DNA from: Chryseobacterium gleum
GTDB taxonomy: Bacteria > Bacteroidota > Bacteroidia > Flavobacteriales_D > Crocinitomicaceae
Length of the DNA stretch: 64,000 bases
Reading direction: 5' to 3'
Assembly (NCBI GenBank): GCA_945862165.1
Contig: CAMAXI010000006.1
Location: 86,279-150,278, forward strand
Position numbers and translations under genes: made by a program. The notes below the pieces were generated by a model that was given only the letters and a program-made list of their open reading frames with translations, was not told the DNA's origin and made no database searches. This document shows, in pieces, positions 11,010 through 21,633 of the stretch. How positions within the stretch are numbered: the stretch's first letter is position 1; every line of letters starts with the position of its first letter.

Positions 11010-11126
11010 TTATCCTTGTCTTTGTTTAAGTTTTGGATTTTTTTTATTAATCACATAAACTCTACCTTTTCTCTTAACGATCTTGCAGTCTGCAGAACGT
11101 TTTTTTACTGAAGCTCTAACTTTCAT
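11010..11126 (-). CDS. rpmJ: 50S ribosomal protein L36
   Basis: A 38-codon gene read directly from the minus strand: it starts [20 protein letters not shown] and ends KLKQRQG. Only one Cys remains of the four zinc ligands of the classical form, so this is the zinc-independent variant. The position between infA and rpsM is the standard one. The ATG at 11126 is 24 bases after the infA stop. Confidence 0.95.
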   Translation of the reverse strand: MKVRASVKKRSADCKIVKRKGRVYVINKKNPKLKQRQG

Positions 11127-11150
11127 TTTTTTATTATTTAAGGAGAAATC

Positions 11151-11369
11151 CTATTTGTATCTAAACGAGATACGCCCTTTTGATAAATCATAAGGCGACA
11201 TCTCAACCTTTACTCTATCACCTGGAAGTATTTTAATGTAAAACATTCTCATCTTTCCAGAAATATGTGCGGTGATAACATGACCATTCTCTAACTCAAC
11301 ACGAAACATTGCATTAGAAAGCGCCTCAATTATTACACCATCTTGTTCTATAGAAGTTTGCTTTGCCAT
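11151..11369 (-). CDS. infA: Translation initiation factor IF-1
   Basis: A 72-residue OB-fold protein that occupies the ribosomal A site during initiation. It shows [40 protein letters not shown] and the C-terminal KGRISFRYK. It starts two bases after the secY stop. There is no map or adk gene between secY and infA, unlike in many other bacteria. Confidence 0.97.
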   Translation of the reverse strand: MAKQTSIEQDGVIIEALSNAMFRVELENGHVITAHISGKMRMFYIKILPGDRVKVEMSPYDLSKGRISFRYK

Positions 11370-11371
11370 AA

Positions 11372-12712
11372 TTAATAAGATGCTATTTCACTTGTTTGTC
11401 TACCTCTAACTCTTGATCCTTCCATTAAACCATCCATATGTTTATTTAACAAATAGGTCTCAATTTGTTGAAGTGTATCCAAAACAACACCAACCATAAT
11501 TAACAAAGAAGTTCCACCAAAAAACATCTCAAATCCAGAAGTAATACCAGCTCCATGTGCAATAGATGGTAAAATTGCAATCAATGCTAAGAAAATTGAA
11601 CCAGGTAGCGTAATACGAGAAACCAAAGTGTCAATATAATCAGCAGTTTCATCACCAGGTTTAACTCCAGGGATAAAACCTCCGCTACGTTTCATATCAT
11701 CCGCCATTTTACGAGGATTAATCATAATCGCAGTATAAAAGAAAGTAAATACAATAATCAACAATGCTAATAAACCATTGTATGAAAATCCATATACATC
11801 CCCTAAAGTACGTTGAATAAAATTAGTTGATCCCTCTGCACTTGCTTTTGAAAAAATCATAACCGGAATAGTCATAATTGCTTGAGCAAAAATAATCGGC
11901 ATAACTCCACTAGCATTAACTTTGATAGGTAAATAACTACGAGCAGCTTCAGAATCTACACCACGAGAACCAACGATTCTTTTTGCTGTACTCATTGGAA
12001 TTTTACGAACACCCTGAACAATTAAGATAGTACCTAAAACGATCAACATAAATGCAACCAATTCTAAAACAATCATAATCAAGTTATCCTTATTAAATCC
12101 AATTTCTGCAAATAATGCTTGTGGAAAACGAGATAGAATACCTACAGTAATTAATAATGAAATTCCATTACCAATTCCTTTGTCAGTAATTCGCTCACCT
12201 AACCATACTGCGAACATAGATCCAGCTACTAAAACAATTGTAGATTGAATCCACCAAATTGAACTAGCATCTAAAGGTAAAGCACCTTTGTTACCGATCC
12301 ACATTGTTAAATATGTAGGAGCTTGAAGAGCACAAATTATAATCGTAAGAATACGCGTATAATTATTAATTCTCTTTTTACCAGACTCTCCTTCATTTTG
12401 CATTTTTTGCACAGCAGGAACTGCCATGCCCAACAATTGCATAATGATAGAAGCACTAATATAAGGCATAATCCCTAAAGCCATAATTGAAGCATTAGAA
12501 AAACCACCTCCAGAGAAAAGAGACAATAAAGACTCAAGTGCATTCGAATCACCTTTAGCATTAGCCGCAGCTAAAGCATCATAATTAACACCTGGTAAGA
12601 TGATAAAAGAACCAACTCTATATACAAGAATTAGAGAAAGAGTTAATAAAATCCTCTTTCTCAATTCTTCTACTTTCCAGATATTTTTAATATTCTGTAT
12701 AAACTTCTTCAT
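11372..12712 (-). CDS. secY: Protein translocase channel subunit SecY
   Basis: Inner-membrane channel of the Sec translocon, partner of SecE and SecG (secG is at 58429). The 446-residue protein has ten predicted membrane helices; recognisable parts are [18 protein letters not shown] in helix 1, the plug region after it, the [10 protein letters not shown] helix, and the [19 protein letters not shown] cytosolic loop followed by GFIPGVKPG. Two bases separate it from infA. Confidence 0.98.
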   Translation of the reverse strand: MKKFIQNIKNIWKVEELRKRILLTLSLILVYRVGSFIILPGVNYDALAAANAKGDSNALESLLSLFSGGGFSNASIMALGIMPYISASIIMQLLGMAVPAVQKMQNEGESGKKRINNYTRILTIIICALQAPTYLTMWIGNKGALPLDASSIWWIQSTIVLVAGSMFAVWLGERITDKGIGNGISLLITVGILSRFPQALFAEIGFNKDNLIMIVLELVAFMLIVLGTILIVQGVRKIPMSTAKRIVGSRGVDSEAARSYLPIKVNASGVMPIIFAQAIMTIPVMIFSKASAEGSTNFIQRTLGDVYGFSYNGLLALLIIVFTFFYTAIMINPRKMADDMKRSGGFIPGVKPGDETADYIDTLVSRITLPGSIFLALIAILPSIAHGAGITSGFEMFFGGTSLLIMVGVVLDTLQQIETYLLNKHMDGLMEGSRVRGRQTSEIASY

Positions 12713-12737
12713 TTTAATAAAATAAAGGCAAAGTTAA

Positions 12738-13184
12738 TTAGATTTCTGAACAATTACCACCTTGTTCTTCAATAACTGCTTTTGCAGTATCAGAAAACTT
12801 ATGTGCACTTACACTTATTTTAGATTTTAATTCACCTCGACCTAATACTTTTACTAAATCGTTACGCGAAATAAGACCATGTGTACGTAATACATCAGGA
12901 GTAATTTCAGTTACATTTTTACGTTCAATCAAAGACTGAATAATGTCTAAATTAATAGCCTTATATTCTACTCTGTTTATATTTTTAAATCCAAATTTAG
13001 GAACACGTCTTTGAAGAGGCATTTGCCCACCTTCAAAACCGATTTTCGTACTATATCCAGATCTTGATTTTGCTCCTTTGTGTCCACGTGTAGAAGTTCC
13101 ACCATGCCCTGATCCTTGACCACGAGCAATTCGTTTTGTCTTCTTTACAGAACCTTTTGCAGGAGTTAAATTATGTAAATTCAT
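12738..13184 (-). CDS. rplO: 50S ribosomal protein L15
   Basis: Late-assembly protein uL15. It starts MNLHNLTPAKGSVKKTKRIA and has the Gly/Arg-rich RGQGSGHGGTSTRGHKGAKS extension that threads into 23S rRNA, then GFEGGQMPLQRRVPKFGFKN. The length of 148 is typical. It lies between rpmD and secY, with 20- and 25-base gaps. Confidence 0.97.
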   Translation of the reverse strand: MNLHNLTPAKGSVKKTKRIARGQGSGHGGTSTRGHKGAKSRSGYSTKIGFEGGQMPLQRRVPKFGFKNINRVEYKAINLDIIQSLIERKNVTEITPDVLRTHGLISRNDLVKVLGRGELKSKISVSAHKFSDTAKAVIEEQGGNCSEI

Positions 13185-13204
13185 ATTAATTCGATTTAAA
13201 GATT

Positions 13205-13381
13205 TTACTCAACAACTTCCAAAAGATGTTGTACTTTTTTAACCATACCTAATATCTGAGGTGTAGCTTCGTGTTCAATTACCTGATTCATTTTTTTTAA
13301 TCCTAAAGCTTGCATAGTAGCTTTTTGAATAGCAGGACGTTTAATCGAACTTCTTACTTGCTTAATTTTAATTGTAGCCAT
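13205..13381 (-). CDS. rpmD: 50S ribosomal protein L30
   Basis: A 58-residue uL30 with MATIKIKQVRSSIKRPAIQK, then QALGLKKMNQVIEHEATPQI and a short C-terminal helix. A longer reading frame runs upstream into rpsE, but the ATG at 13381 gives the family length and a ten-base gap after rpsE, so I chose it. Confidence 0.96.
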   Translation of the reverse strand: MATIKIKQVRSSIKRPAIQKATMQALGLKKMNQVIEHEATPQILGMVKKVQHLLEVVE

Positions 13382-13391
13382 GATTGAAATA

Positions 13392-13910
13392 TTAACCGTT
13401 AAACACTTTATCCAAACTAATACCACGTTGTCTAGCAACTGTAACAGCATCTCTCATTTGAGATAACGCATCCATAGTTGCTTTAATAACGTTGTGAGGA
13501 TTTGATGAACCCTGAGATTTAGCAAGTACATTGTGTACTCCTACGCTCTCTAAAACTGCACGCATAGCACCACCCGCAATAACACCTGTACCAGGAGTAG
13601 CTGGTTTAAGTAGAACCTGTGCTCCACCGAATTTACCTTTTTGTGCATGAGGAACTGTTCCTTTTAAAATTGGAACACGTATCAAATTCTTTTTTGCATC
13701 GTCAATACCTTTAGTAATCGCTTCAGTAACCTCTTTAGCTTTTCCTAATCCATGACCAACGATTCCGTTTTCGTCACCTACTACAACAATCGCAGAAAAA
13801 CTAAAAGTACGTCCACCTTTTGTAACCTTGGTTACACGGTTAATCGCAACTAATTTGTCTTTCAACTCAGTTTCTGTAGATTTTACTCTATTTAAATTTA
13901 ATGTCGCCAT
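13392..13910 (-). CDS. rpsE: 30S ribosomal protein S5
   Basis: uS5, involved in decoding fidelity and mRNA unwinding at the entry site. The double-stranded-RNA-binding-like N-terminal domain covers about residues 15-80, with [20 protein letters not shown] and [17 protein letters not shown]. The C-terminal domain has [20 protein letters not shown] and [15 protein letters not shown]. It lies three bases after rplR. Confidence 0.97.
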   Translation of the reverse strand: MATLNLNRVKSTETELKDKLVAINRVTKVTKGGRTFSFSAIVVVGDENGIVGHGLGKAKEVTEAITKGIDDAKKNLIRVPILKGTVPHAQKGKFGGAQVLLKPATPGTGVIAGGAMRAVLESVGVHNVLAKSQGSSNPHNVIKATMDALSQMRDAVTVARQRGISLDKVFNG

Positions 13911-13913
13911 CGT

Positions 13914-14267
13914 TTAAAATTTAAGTCCACCTTCTCTTGCAGAGTCAGCTAATGATTTAACTCTTCCATGATACAAATAACCATTTCTATCAAAAACTAC
14001 TTTTTCGATACCAGCTTTAATTGCTTTAGCAGCAACTTCTTTACCAACTAATGCAGCTTGTTCAACTTTCGTTAATTTATCCGCTGCAGCGTTTTTATAA
14101 GAGCTAGATGCTACCAAAGTAACACCATTCGTGTCGTCAATCAATTGAGCGTAAATCTGCTTGTTAGAGCGGAATACAGTCAAACGAGGCAATTGAGCAG
14201 AACCAGAAACTTTCTTTCTGATTCTTCTTTTAATCTTAGCTCTTCTATTTATTTTACTAAATGCCAT
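13914..14267 (-). CDS. rplR: 50S ribosomal protein L18
   Basis: 5S rRNA-binding protein uL18. It has a basic N terminus ([20 protein letters not shown]), [20 protein letters not shown], and the C-terminal [20 protein letters not shown]. The 117-residue length is normal. Confidence 0.97.
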   Translation of the reverse strand: MAFSKINRRAKIKRRIRKKVSGSAQLPRLTVFRSNKQIYAQLIDDTNGVTLVASSSYKNAAADKLTKVEQAALVGKEVAAKAIKAGIEKVVFDRNGYLYHGRVKSLADSAREGGLKF

Positions 14268-14278
14268 GATATTTTAAA

Positions 14279-14833
14279 TTATTTTTTACCTGCAGCTTTA
14301 CCAGCTTTTCTTCTAATTATTTCACCAACAAATTTGATACCTTTACCTTTATAAGGCTCTGGTTTACGAAGGGAACGAATTTTGGCAGCAACTTGTCCTA
14401 CTAATTGTTTATCGTGAGACTCTAAAGTTACAACTGGAGCTTTACCCTTAAGGGTTTCTGCAGATACCTTAATTTCAGAAGGAACTTCCAAAATAATCGC
14501 ATGTGAATAACCTAATGACAACTCTAAAGTTTGACCTGTAGCAGTTGCACGGTAACCTACACCGATAACTTCCATTTCCTTCTTGTACCCTTGCGATACA
14601 CCAGTAATCATATTATTAACTAAAGCACGGTATAAACCATGTTTAGCTCTATGATTAGGGGCATCAGATTCGCGGTTAAAAGTGATTACATTGTCCTCAA
14701 TGATAAGTGTAACACAAGAATCAATTTCTTGTGTTAAAGTACCTTTAGAACCTTTAACAGAAACAACGTTTCCATTAAGTTTTACTTCTACTCCACTCGG
14801 GATCGTAATTGGATTTTTACCTATCCTTGACAT
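14279..14833 (-). CDS. rplF: 50S ribosomal protein L6
   Basis: uL6, near the GTPase-associated centre. It has two tandem alpha/beta domains: MSRIGKNPITIPSGVEVKLN begins the first, and the second ends with RSLRKPEPYKGKGIKF, the family signature. There are 184 residues; the C-terminal tail is Ala/Gly/Lys-rich. Confidence 0.97.
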   Translation of the reverse strand: MSRIGKNPITIPSGVEVKLNGNVVSVKGSKGTLTQEIDSCVTLIIEDNVITFNRESDAPNHRAKHGLYRALVNNMITGVSQGYKKEMEVIGVGYRATATGQTLELSLGYSHAIILEVPSEIKVSAETLKGKAPVVTLESHDKQLVGQVAAKIRSLRKPEPYKGKGIKFVGEIIRRKAGKAAGKK

Positions 14834-14851
14834 TTTACTAATTAAATTTAA

Positions 14852-15250
14852 TTAATATACATAGCAGAGAACTTCTCCACCAACGTTGTTTTTTCTAGCT
14901 TCTTTATCAGTTATTACACCTTTAGAAGTAGATACGATTGCAATACCTAAACCGTTTAATACACGTGGCATTTCAGCAGAACCGCTATATTTTCTTAATC
15001 CCGGACGTGATGCACGAACAAGTTTAGTAATAGCAGGTACTTTCGTAGACTGATTGTATTTAAGTGCAATTTTAATTACACCTTGTTTCTCGTTATCTTC
15101 GAATTTAAAGTTTGTAATGTAACCTTGATCGAAAAGGATTTGAGTCATAGCTCTCTTTACATTAGAGCCAGGGATCTCAACCATTTTCAAATTAGCACTA
15201 CTCGCATTTCTAATTCGAGTCAAGAAATCTGCAATAGGATCTGTATTCAT
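14852..15250 (-). CDS. rpsH: 30S ribosomal protein S8
   Basis: uS8 binds the central domain of 16S rRNA and represses the spc operon in E. coli. It starts MNTDPIADFLTRIRNA and ends with the conserved GLGIAIVSTSKGVITDKEA and GGEVLCYVY. Its 132 residues are the usual size. It follows rpsN after 19 bases. Confidence 0.97.
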   Translation of the reverse strand: MNTDPIADFLTRIRNASSANLKMVEIPGSNVKRAMTQILFDQGYITNFKFEDNEKQGVIKIALKYNQSTKVPAITKLVRASRPGLRKYSGSAEMPRVLNGLGIAIVSTSKGVITDKEARKNNVGGEVLCYVY

Positions 15251-15269
15251 TTTTTACCTAATTAAGATT

Positions 15270-15584
15270 TTACCAACTTGATTTTTTAATTCCTGGGATT
15301 TTACCAGCAAGAGCCATCTCACGGAACGTTACCCTTGAGATACCAAATTGGCGCATATAACCTCTAGGACGTCCAGTCAAACCACAACGGTTATGTAAAC
15401 GTACTTTAGCACCATTAGCTGATAATTTTTGAATTGCTAACATAGCATCCCATTTTGCATTTTGTACAGCTTCATCTGTACTTGAAGATTTAATGATAGA
15501 TGTCAAAGCTGCTCTTTTAGAAACATCTCTAGCTACCATGCGTTCTCTTTTGCGCTCACGCGCTTTCATTGATTCCTTAGCCAT
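15270..15584 (-). CDS. rpsN: 30S ribosomal protein S14, zinc-free long form
   Basis: uS14 of the head. It starts MAKESMKARERKRERMVARD and carries the signature RLHNRCGLTGRPRGYMRQFG and SRVTFREMALAGKIPGIKKS. There is only one Cys, so the CxxC-CxxC zinc knuckle of the short form is absent. At 104 residues it is somewhat longer than the roughly 89-residue form I recall from many Bacteroidota, the extra part lying around residues 33-50. Confidence 0.97.
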   Translation of the reverse strand: MAKESMKARERKRERMVARDVSKRAALTSIIKSSSTDEAVQNAKWDAMLAIQKLSANGAKVRLHNRCGLTGRPRGYMRQFGISRVTFREMALAGKIPGIKKSSW

Positions 15585-15589
15585 CTTAC

Positions 15590-16141
15590 TTATTTTTTAA
15601 TAAATGGAAAACCAAAAGCGTCTAACAAAGCTTTTCCTTCTTCATCACTATCTGCTGTTGTAACAAAGGTAATATCCATACCCATCATACGACTTACTTT
15701 GTCGATATCAATTTCAGGGAAAATGATATGTTCTTTAATACCTAAGTTGTAGTTACCTCTTCCGTCAAAACCTTTAGGATTAATTCCTCTAAAGTCTCTT
15801 GTACGAGGTAAAGCAACAGAGATAAAACGATCTAAGAAATCGAACATTTTATCACCACGTAAAGTAACTTTTGTACCAACTGGCATTCCTTTACGTAATT
15901 TGAAATTAGAGATATCTTTTTTAGAAATTGTAGCAACTGCTTTTTGACCAGCAATTCTAGACAATTCTGCAACTGCATTATCTACTAATTTTTTATCAGC
16001 TACTGCATCACCAACTCCTTGGCTTAATACAATTTTAGATAATTTAGGTACACGCATAACGGTTTTGTACCCAAATTTTTCAGTAAGTGCAGGAATAATT
16101 TCCTGTGCATACTTTTCCTTTAGTCTCGGTGTATAACTCAT
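15590..16141 (-). CDS. rplE: 50S ribosomal protein L5
   Basis: 5S rRNA-binding uL5 of the central protuberance. It has [20 protein letters not shown], the signature [20 protein letters not shown], and [20 protein letters not shown]. Its start codon overlaps the rplX stop by one base (TAATG), indicating coupled translation. Confidence 0.97.
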   Translation of the reverse strand: MSYTPRLKEKYAQEIIPALTEKFGYKTVMRVPKLSKIVLSQGVGDAVADKKLVDNAVAELSRIAGQKAVATISKKDISNFKLRKGMPVGTKVTLRGDKMFDFLDRFISVALPRTRDFRGINPKGFDGRGNYNLGIKEHIIFPEIDIDKVSRMMGMDITFVTTADSDEEGKALLDAFGFPFIKK

Positions 16142-16458
16142 TACTTAATTTCCTCCCCTGACTTTTTAGAATGACGAACTAATTTACCTGCGGTGTTCTC
16201 TTTACGTGTAACTCTTGAAGCAACACCATTGTGAACAACCATAAGATTGGAAATATGAATTCCACTCTCTTTTTCAACAATGCCTCCTTGAGGATTTGAA
16301 GCACTTGGCTTAGCATGACGCTTAACCATATTCAAACCTTCAACTGCAGCACGGTCTTTCTTTTTGTCGATAACAAGAATTTTTCCTTCTTGTCCACGAG
16401 AGTCACCGCTAAGTACCTTAACTGTGTCTCCAACTTTAATGTGTAATTTCTTTTGCAT
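16141..16458 (-). CDS. rplX: 50S ribosomal protein L24
   Basis: Assembly-initiating protein uL24 with a KOW motif ([20 protein letters not shown]) and [21 protein letters not shown] start at the ATG at 16458 ([11 protein letters not shown]), giving 105 residues. A longer reading would run into rplN with a hydrophobic stretch absent from the family. Confidence 0.96.
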   Translation of the reverse strand: MQKKLHIKVGDTVKVLSGDSRGQEGKILVIDKKKDRAAVEGLNMVKRHAKPSASNPQGGIVEKESGIHISNLMVVHNGVASRVTRKENTAGKLVRHSKKSGEEIK

Positions 16459-16471
16459 AACTTCCACAATT

Positions 16472-16840
16472 TTAAAGTACTTCAGGAGCAAGCGAAACAA
16501 TTTTCATAAAATTGTTTTCACGAAGCTCACGTGCTACTGGTCCGAAAATTCGAGTACCTCTCATTTCACCTGCTTGATTAAGAATAACCACAGCATTGTC
16601 GTCAAATCGAATGTAGGAGCCATCAGCTCTACGTACTTCTTTTTTAGTTCTTACTATAACTGCCTTGGCTACCTGACCTTTTTTTACGGCACCAGAGGGC
16701 GTTGCGCTCTTTACAGCAACTACGATTTTATCTCCAACTGAAGCATAACGACGTTTAGTACCGCCTAAAACGCGTATACATAATACCTCTTTAGCTCCCG
16801 AGTTATCGGCTACTGAAAGTCTTGATTCCTGTTGTATCAT
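16472..16840 (-). CDS. rplN: 50S ribosomal protein L14
   Basis: uL14, which contacts 16S rRNA in an intersubunit bridge. It starts [20 protein letters not shown] and has the signature [20 protein letters not shown] and the C-terminal [20 protein letters not shown]. There are 122 residues, as in nearly all bacteria. Confidence 0.98.
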   Translation of the reverse strand: MIQQESRLSVADNSGAKEVLCIRVLGGTKRRYASVGDKIVVAVKSATPSGAVKKGQVAKAVIVRTKKEVRRADGSYIRFDDNAVVILNQAGEMRGTRIFGPVARELRENNFMKIVSLAPEVL

Positions 16841-16849
16841 TATTAATGA

Positions 16850-17110
16850 TTATTTAGCTCTTTCAACAATATCTACTAATCTCCAATTCTTGTTCTTTGA
16901 CAAGGGTCTTGTTTCCATGATTCTAACTGTATCGCCTTCGTTACAGTCGTTATTCTCATCATGGGCTACAAATTTAGTAGTTTTTTTTACGAACTTACCA
17001 TACTTTGGGTGTTTTACTTTTCTTTCTACAGAAACAACGATAGATTTTTCCATCTTATCGCTAGTAACAACACCTACTCTTTCTTTTCTTAAATTACGCT
17101 TTTCTTCCAT
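16850..17110 (-). CDS. rpsQ: 30S ribosomal protein S17
   Basis: OB-fold protein uS17, an early 16S rRNA binder. It has [40 protein letters not shown] and the signature [20 protein letters not shown]. The length of 86 is normal. Gaps to rpmC and rplN are 28 and 9 bases. Confidence 0.97.
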   Translation of the reverse strand: MEEKRNLRKERVGVVTSDKMEKSIVVSVERKVKHPKYGKFVKKTTKFVAHDENNDCNEGDTVRIMETRPLSKNKNWRLVDIVERAK

Positions 17111-17138
17111 TACTAAGCAAATTTCAAATTAAACAAGC

Positions 17139-17333
17139 CTAAGCTTGAATTAAACGTTTACCCAATTCTGTTTTCAGACGCGCAACTGTTTTTCTTGTTG
17201 CACGGATTTGTAACGGATTTTCTATTGGAGTTACAGTGTGAGATACTTTCATCTTCATCAATTTCTCTTCTAGAGTCTCGATACGACCTCTTAAGTCTGC
17301 ATCTGATAACTTGGTGATTTCTTGTTGTTTCAT
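17139..17333 (-). CDS. rpmC: 50S ribosomal protein L29
   Basis: Small helical protein uL29 at the tunnel exit, next to the site where trigger factor and SRP dock. The 64 residues include KQQEITKLSDADLRGRIETL and a C-terminal IRATRKTVARLKTELGKR helix matching the family signature. Confidence 0.96.
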   Translation of the reverse strand: MKQQEITKLSDADLRGRIETLEEKLMKMKVSHTVTPIENPLQIRATRKTVARLKTELGKRLIQA

Positions 17334-17340
17334 ATCTTAA

Positions 17341-17769
17341 TTATTTACCAGGTACAACATAATCGTTACGAACTATAAACTTACATTTAACTGGAAGTTT
17401 TTGTGCTGCTAAGCGCAATGCTTCTTTAGCAGTTTCGTAAGGTACACCGTCTGCTTCAAATAAGATACGTCCTGGTTTAACAACTGCTACCCAGTGACTT
17501 GGTGCTCCTTTACCTTTACCCATCCTTACCTCTGCAGGCTTAGAAGTTACAGGTTTATCAGGGAAGATTCTAATCCAAACCTGACCCTCTCTTTTCATGT
17601 AACGAGTTACAGCGATACGAGAAGCTTCAATTTGTCTAGAAGTTATCCATGCAGGTTCCAATGTTTTAAGTCCAAAAGATCCAAAAGCGATAGTGCTACC
17701 TCTTTGAGCTTCACCACGATTTCTTCCTTTTTGTACTCTCCTAAATTTGGTTCTTTTTGGTTGTAACAT
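17341..17769 (-). CDS. rplP: 50S ribosomal protein L16
   Basis: uL16, needed for late subunit maturation and A-site tRNA positioning. It starts [20 protein letters not shown] and shows [20 protein letters not shown] and [18 protein letters not shown]. There are 142 residues. It precedes rpmC by seven bases. Confidence 0.98.
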   Translation of the reverse strand: MLQPKRTKFRRVQKGRNRGEAQRGSTIAFGSFGLKTLEPAWITSRQIEASRIAVTRYMKREGQVWIRIFPDKPVTSKPAEVRMGKGKGAPSHWVAVVKPGRILFEADGVPYETAKEALRLAAQKLPVKCKFIVRNDYVVPGK

Positions 17770-17791
17770 CTTTAATAATGTATTAAATCAA

Positions 17792-18526
17792 TTATTTTTT
17801 CTTTCTTTTTGGAGCAGCCTTACGGTTGTTCGGAGCTTGTGATGTAGCACCACCTTTAGACCCAGCAGCAGACATTCCTACGTTAGGAGATAAATCTCTT
17901 TTACCGTAAACTTCACCTTTGCAGATCCAAACTTTAATTCCAATACGTCCATAAGTCGTATGCGCTTCACTAACAGAGTAATCAATATCAGCTCTGAACG
18001 TATGTAACGGAGTACGTCCATCTTTGTACATCTCGTTACGTGCCATTTCAGCACCATTAAGACGACCAGATATTTTAACTTTGATACCTTCAGCACCCAT
18101 TCTCATCGTTGAACCAATAGCCATCTTGATTGCACGACGGAAAGAGATACGCGCTTCGATTTGACGAGCAATTCCATCAGCAACTAAACGAGCATCCAAT
18201 TCTGGACGTTTAACCTCGAAAATGTTGATTTGAATTTCCTTTTTCGTCAATTTTTTTAACTCTTCTTTCAGTTTATCAACTTCTTGACCACCTTTACCAA
18301 TAATTACACCTGGACGTGCAGTATTAATAGTAACAGTAACAAGTTTCAAAGTTCTCTCAATGATAATTTTAGAAAGACTAGCTCTTGATAAACGTGTAAA
18401 CAAATATTTACGGATTTTATCGTCTTCAACAATTTTGTCCTTATAGTCATTTCCACCATACCAATTAGATTCCCATCCGTGGATGAAACCTAATCTATTT
18501 CCAATTGGATTTGTTTTTTGTCCCAT
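17792..18526 (-). CDS. rpsC: 30S ribosomal protein S3
   Basis: uS3, at the mRNA entry pore. It has [20 protein letters not shown], a KH domain with the [10 protein letters not shown] loop (about residues 75-90), and the C-terminal [20 protein letters not shown] and [15 protein letters not shown] segments. It ends in a basic tail ([10 protein letters not shown]). There are 244 residues. Confidence 0.97.
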   Translation of the reverse strand: MGQKTNPIGNRLGFIHGWESNWYGGNDYKDKIVEDDKIRKYLFTRLSRASLSKIIIERTLKLVTVTINTARPGVIIGKGGQEVDKLKEELKKLTKKEIQINIFEVKRPELDARLVADGIARQIEARISFRRAIKMAIGSTMRMGAEGIKVKISGRLNGAEMARNEMYKDGRTPLHTFRADIDYSVSEAHTTYGRIGIKVWICKGEVYGKRDLSPNVGMSAAGSKGGATSQAPNNRKAAPKRKKK

Positions 18527-18536
18527 GTTCTATTAC

Positions 18537-18932
18537 TTATTTAGCACCATCAACAATGATGGTAACGTGGTTCGATCTTTTTCTAATTCTATGAGCTCTA
18601 CCTTGAGGAGCAGTTTGAATACGTTTCATCATTGCAGCACTATCAACTTGGATAGAAGTTACAACTAATTTTTCATCTTCAATACTTTTTCCTTCATTTT
18701 TTTGTTCCCAGTTAGAAATTGCAGAACGCAATAACTTCTCAAGACTTTTAGAAGCAAATTTAGAATTATGTTGCAAAATATTTAGAGCTTTATTTACTTC
18801 AACTCCCCTTACAAGATCTGCAACTAATCTCATCTTTCTTGGAGCAATCGGAGAAGCTTTCAAACTTGCAATTGCAGTTGTTGCTTTCTCTTCTTTTAAC
18901 TTCTCAGCTCTTATTCTTTTTCTAGCGCCCAT
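18537..18932 (-). CDS. rplV: 50S ribosomal protein L22
   Basis: uL22, whose hairpin lines the exit tunnel and is a known site of macrolide-resistance changes. It has [20 protein letters not shown], then a beta-hairpin and the C-terminal [20 protein letters not shown]. The N terminus is extended by about 20 charged residues. There are 131 residues. Confidence 0.97.
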   Translation of the reverse strand: MGARKRIRAEKLKEEKATTAIASLKASPIAPRKMRLVADLVRGVEVNKALNILQHNSKFASKSLEKLLRSAISNWEQKNEGKSIEDEKLVVTSIQVDSAAMMKRIQTAPQGRAHRIRKRSNHVTIIVDGAK

Positions 18933-18952
18933 GTCACTACTAATTTTAAAAA

Positions 18953-19231
18953 CTATCTTTTCTTATTTTTCTTATCAGCACCATGTCCACGGAAGTTACG
19001 CGTTGGAGAAAACTCTCCTAACTTGTGTCCTACCATGTTCTCTGTTGCGAAAACAGGAATAAACTTATTCCCATTGTGTACAGCTATAGTTAACCCAACA
19101 AAATCTGGGGTAATTGTAGAAGCTCTAGACCAAGTCTTGATCACTGCTTTGCTGTTTGAAGCTTGTGCTTCTTCCACTCGTTTAAACAATTTATAATGTA
19201 CGAATGGTGGTTTTTTCAACGATCTACTCAT
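18953..19231 (-). CDS. rpsS: 30S ribosomal protein S19
   Basis: Head protein uS19. It starts [20 protein letters not shown] and carries [20 protein letters not shown] near the C terminus. There are 92 residues. It is 6 bases after rplB and 20 before rplV. Confidence 0.97.
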   Translation of the reverse strand: MSRSLKKPPFVHYKLFKRVEEAQASNSKAVIKTWSRASTITPDFVGLTIAVHNGNKFIPVFATENMVGHKLGEFSPTRNFRGHGADKKNKKR

Positions 19232-19237
19232 AACTTA

Positions 19238-20062
19238 TTATTTCTTACTTTTCGAGATGATATATTTATCTGAATATTTGGTTTTAGAACGTGTTTTGAA
19301 TCCTTTAGCAAGAACACCGTTACGAGATCTAGGGTGACCTCCGGAATTTCTTCCTTCACCACCTCCCATTGGGTGATCCACTGGATTCATTACAACACCA
19401 CGAACACGTGGTCTTCTACCTAACCATCTTGAACGTCCAGCTTTACCTGAAACAACTAAGCTATGCTCAGAATTTGAAACAGAACCAATAGTAGCTAAAC
19501 AAGTAGTCAAAATCATTCTAGTTTCACCAGAAGGAAGTTTGATAATTGCAAAACGACCATCACGTGCGTTCAACTGTGCATAAGTACCAGCTCCACGAGC
19601 AATAGCACCACCTTTACCTGGTTGTAATTCGATGTTATGGATTACAGTTCCTAATGGAACATCCGCCAAAAACATTGCATTACCCACGTTAGGTGTAGCA
19701 GATTTACCAGCAACAACAGAATCACCAACTTTCAATCCTTCAGGCGCGATAATATATCTTTTTTCACCATCAGCATAGAACAACAAAGCTATACGAGCTG
19801 TACGATTTGGATCGTACTCAATAGTTTTGACAGTTGCAGGGATATCCTGTTTGTCTCTTTTAAAATCAATGATACGGTATTTTTGTTTGTGACCACCTCC
19901 AATGTATCTCATGGTCATTCTACCGTCATTGTTACGACCACCAGTTTTACTCTTTTTCGTTACTAATGACTTTTCAGGTACATTCGTAGTTACTTCAGTG
20001 TAAGTACTGTTGATCTTGTGTCTTTGCCCTGGAGTTGTAGGCTTGAATTTTTTAAGACCCAT
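19238..20062 (-). CDS. rplB: 50S ribosomal protein L2
   Basis: uL2, essential for subunit joining and close to the peptidyl-transferase centre. It starts [20 protein letters not shown], and the conserved [20 protein letters not shown] contains the His near the catalytic centre. There are 274 residues, the usual size. It is nine bases after rplW. Confidence 0.98.
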   Translation of the reverse strand: MGLKKFKPTTPGQRHKINSTYTEVTTNVPEKSLVTKKSKTGGRNNDGRMTMRYIGGGHKQKYRIIDFKRDKQDIPATVKTIEYDPNRTARIALLFYADGEKRYIIAPEGLKVGDSVVAGKSATPNVGNAMFLADVPLGTVIHNIELQPGKGGAIARGAGTYAQLNARDGRFAIIKLPSGETRMILTTCLATIGSVSNSEHSLVVSGKAGRSRWLGRRPRVRGVVMNPVDHPMGGGEGRNSGGHPRSRNGVLAKGFKTRSKTKYSDKYIISKSKK

Positions 20063-20071
20063 TTCTTTTTG

Positions 20072-20368
20072 TTAAATGTTATTATACAAGTCAATCGTCT
20101 CTCCATCTGCAACAGTAACAATTGCCTTTTTCCAAGGATTGTTAGGTTGCACAACGATACCTTTGTTAGTTTGCTTAACAGAGGATTTCCCACCGCCATA
20201 GGTTTGTGTACGAACTTCAGTTACGTGAACTCCATACATTTTTTCGACAGCTTTTTTTATTTCAATTTTGTTAGCACTTTTTTCTACTTCAAAAGAGAAA
20301 CGGTTGCGAGTTTCCATCGCAAGTGTTGCTTTTTCAGTAATAAGTGGTTTTCTAATAATTCTATTCAT
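20072..20368 (-). CDS. rplW: 50S ribosomal protein L23
   Basis: uL23, docking site for trigger factor and SRP at the tunnel exit. It has IIRKPLITEKATLAMETRNR, EKMYGVHVTEVRTQTYGGGK and NPWKKAIVTVADG. I start at the ATG at 20368 (MNRIIRKP, 98 residues); the longer reading would overlap rplD. Confidence 0.96.
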   Translation of the reverse strand: MNRIIRKPLITEKATLAMETRNRFSFEVEKSANKIEIKKAVEKMYGVHVTEVRTQTYGGGKSSVKQTNKGIVVQPNNPWKKAIVTVADGETIDLYNNI

Positions 20369-20375
20369 CACTAAA

Positions 20376-21002
20376 TTAGTTAAGAATGTTTTCGATAATT
20401 TCAATGGAACTAGCAGCCATTACTACTTTTTTCGCATTCAATACATCAAATGTATTTACAGAATCAGCAGTAACAACTTTCACTCTTTTTAAATTACGAG
20501 AAGACAAATATACGTTATCATTTTGTGAACCCAAAATGAAAAGAACTTTATCATTCGTTAATTCAAGATTATTAATCAGTGAAATAAACCCTTTTGTTTT
20601 AATTGTATCAAAATTTACATCTTCTAATACGATTAATGAATCAGATTTTGCTTTGTAAGCGAACGCAGATTTACGAGCTAAACGTTTCAATTTGATATTC
20701 AATTTGAAATGGTAGTTACGTGGACGAGGTCCGAAAATACGACCACCACCTACAATAGTACCTGACTTGATACTACCAGCACGTGCACCGCCTGTACCTT
20801 TTTGCTTTTTAATCTTACGAGTAGAACCAGCAATTTCTGCTCTTTCTTTCGCTTTGTGTGTTCCTTGACGACGGTTAGCTAAATGTTGCTTAACATCAAG
20901 ATAGATAGCGTGATCATTTGGTTCAATACCAAAGATTGCATCTGAAAGTGCTACTTTTTTAGAAGTAGCTTTTCCATTTTGGTCAATTACTTTTACTTCC
21001 AT
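20376..21002 (-). CDS. rplD: 50S ribosomal protein L4
   Basis: uL4, with a long loop reaching into the exit tunnel; in E. coli it also represses the S10 operon. The tunnel loop is visible as EIAGSTRKIKKQKGTGGARA followed by GPRPRNYHFKLN. There are 208 residues. Its start overlaps the rplC stop by one base (TAATG). Confidence 0.97.
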   Translation of the reverse strand: MEVKVIDQNGKATSKKVALSDAIFGIEPNDHAIYLDVKQHLANRRQGTHKAKERAEIAGSTRKIKKQKGTGGARAGSIKSGTIVGGGRIFGPRPRNYHFKLNIKLKRLARKSAFAYKAKSDSLIVLEDVNFDTIKTKGFISLINNLELTNDKVLFILGSQNDNVYLSSRNLKRVKVVTADSVNTFDVLNAKKVVMAASSIEIIENILN

Positions 21003-21616
21003 TATTTCGCGATTAATACAGTTGAACCTTTAGCTCCAGGAACCGATCCCTTAACTACTATTATGTTTTTGTCAGCAAGAACTTTTAAGATTACCAAGTT
21101 CTCCATCATAACGCGCTTGTTACCCATTTGTCCAGCCATACGCATTCCTTTGAATACACGTGCAGGATAAGAACAAGCACCGATTGAACCAGGAGCACGA
21201 AGACGGTTATGTTGACCGTGTGTAGCTTGACCTACTCCGGCAAAATTATGTCTTCTAACAACCCCTTGAAAACCCTTACCTTTAGAAGTACCTACTACTC
21301 CTACAAATTCTCCTTCTTCAAAGATATCTACATTCACAACATCTCCAAGGTTCAAACCTTCAAAACCTTTGAACTCAACAAGCTTCGCTTTTGGAGTTGT
21401 GTTCGCTTTTTTGAAGTGACCTTTTAAAGCATTTGGAGTTCGAACTTCTTTACGTTCTCCAAATCCTAATTGTACTGCGTCGTATCCATCTCTTTCTTGT
21501 GTTTTTAACTGAGTTACTACACAAGGACCAGCTTCTATTACTGTGCATGGCGTTGCCTTACCCTCGGCACTATAGATGCTAGTCATTCCGACTTTTCTAC
21601 CAATTATTCCAGGCAT
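21002..21616 (-). CDS. rplC: 50S ribosomal protein L3
   Basis: uL3, near the peptidyl-transferase centre. It starts [20 protein letters not shown] and has the extended loop [20 protein letters not shown] and [20 protein letters not shown]. There are 204 residues. It is translationally coupled to rplD. Confidence 0.97.
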   Translation of the reverse strand: MPGIIGRKVGMTSIYSAEGKATPCTVIEAGPCVVTQLKTQERDGYDAVQLGFGERKEVRTPNALKGHFKKANTTPKAKLVEFKGFEGLNLGDVVNVDIFEEGEFVGVVGTSKGKGFQGVVRRHNFAGVGQATHGQHNRLRAPGSIGACSYPARVFKGMRMAGQMGNKRVMMENLVILKVLADKNIIVVKGSVPGAKGSTVLIAK

Positions 21617-21633
21617 ACTTTATTTTATTATAA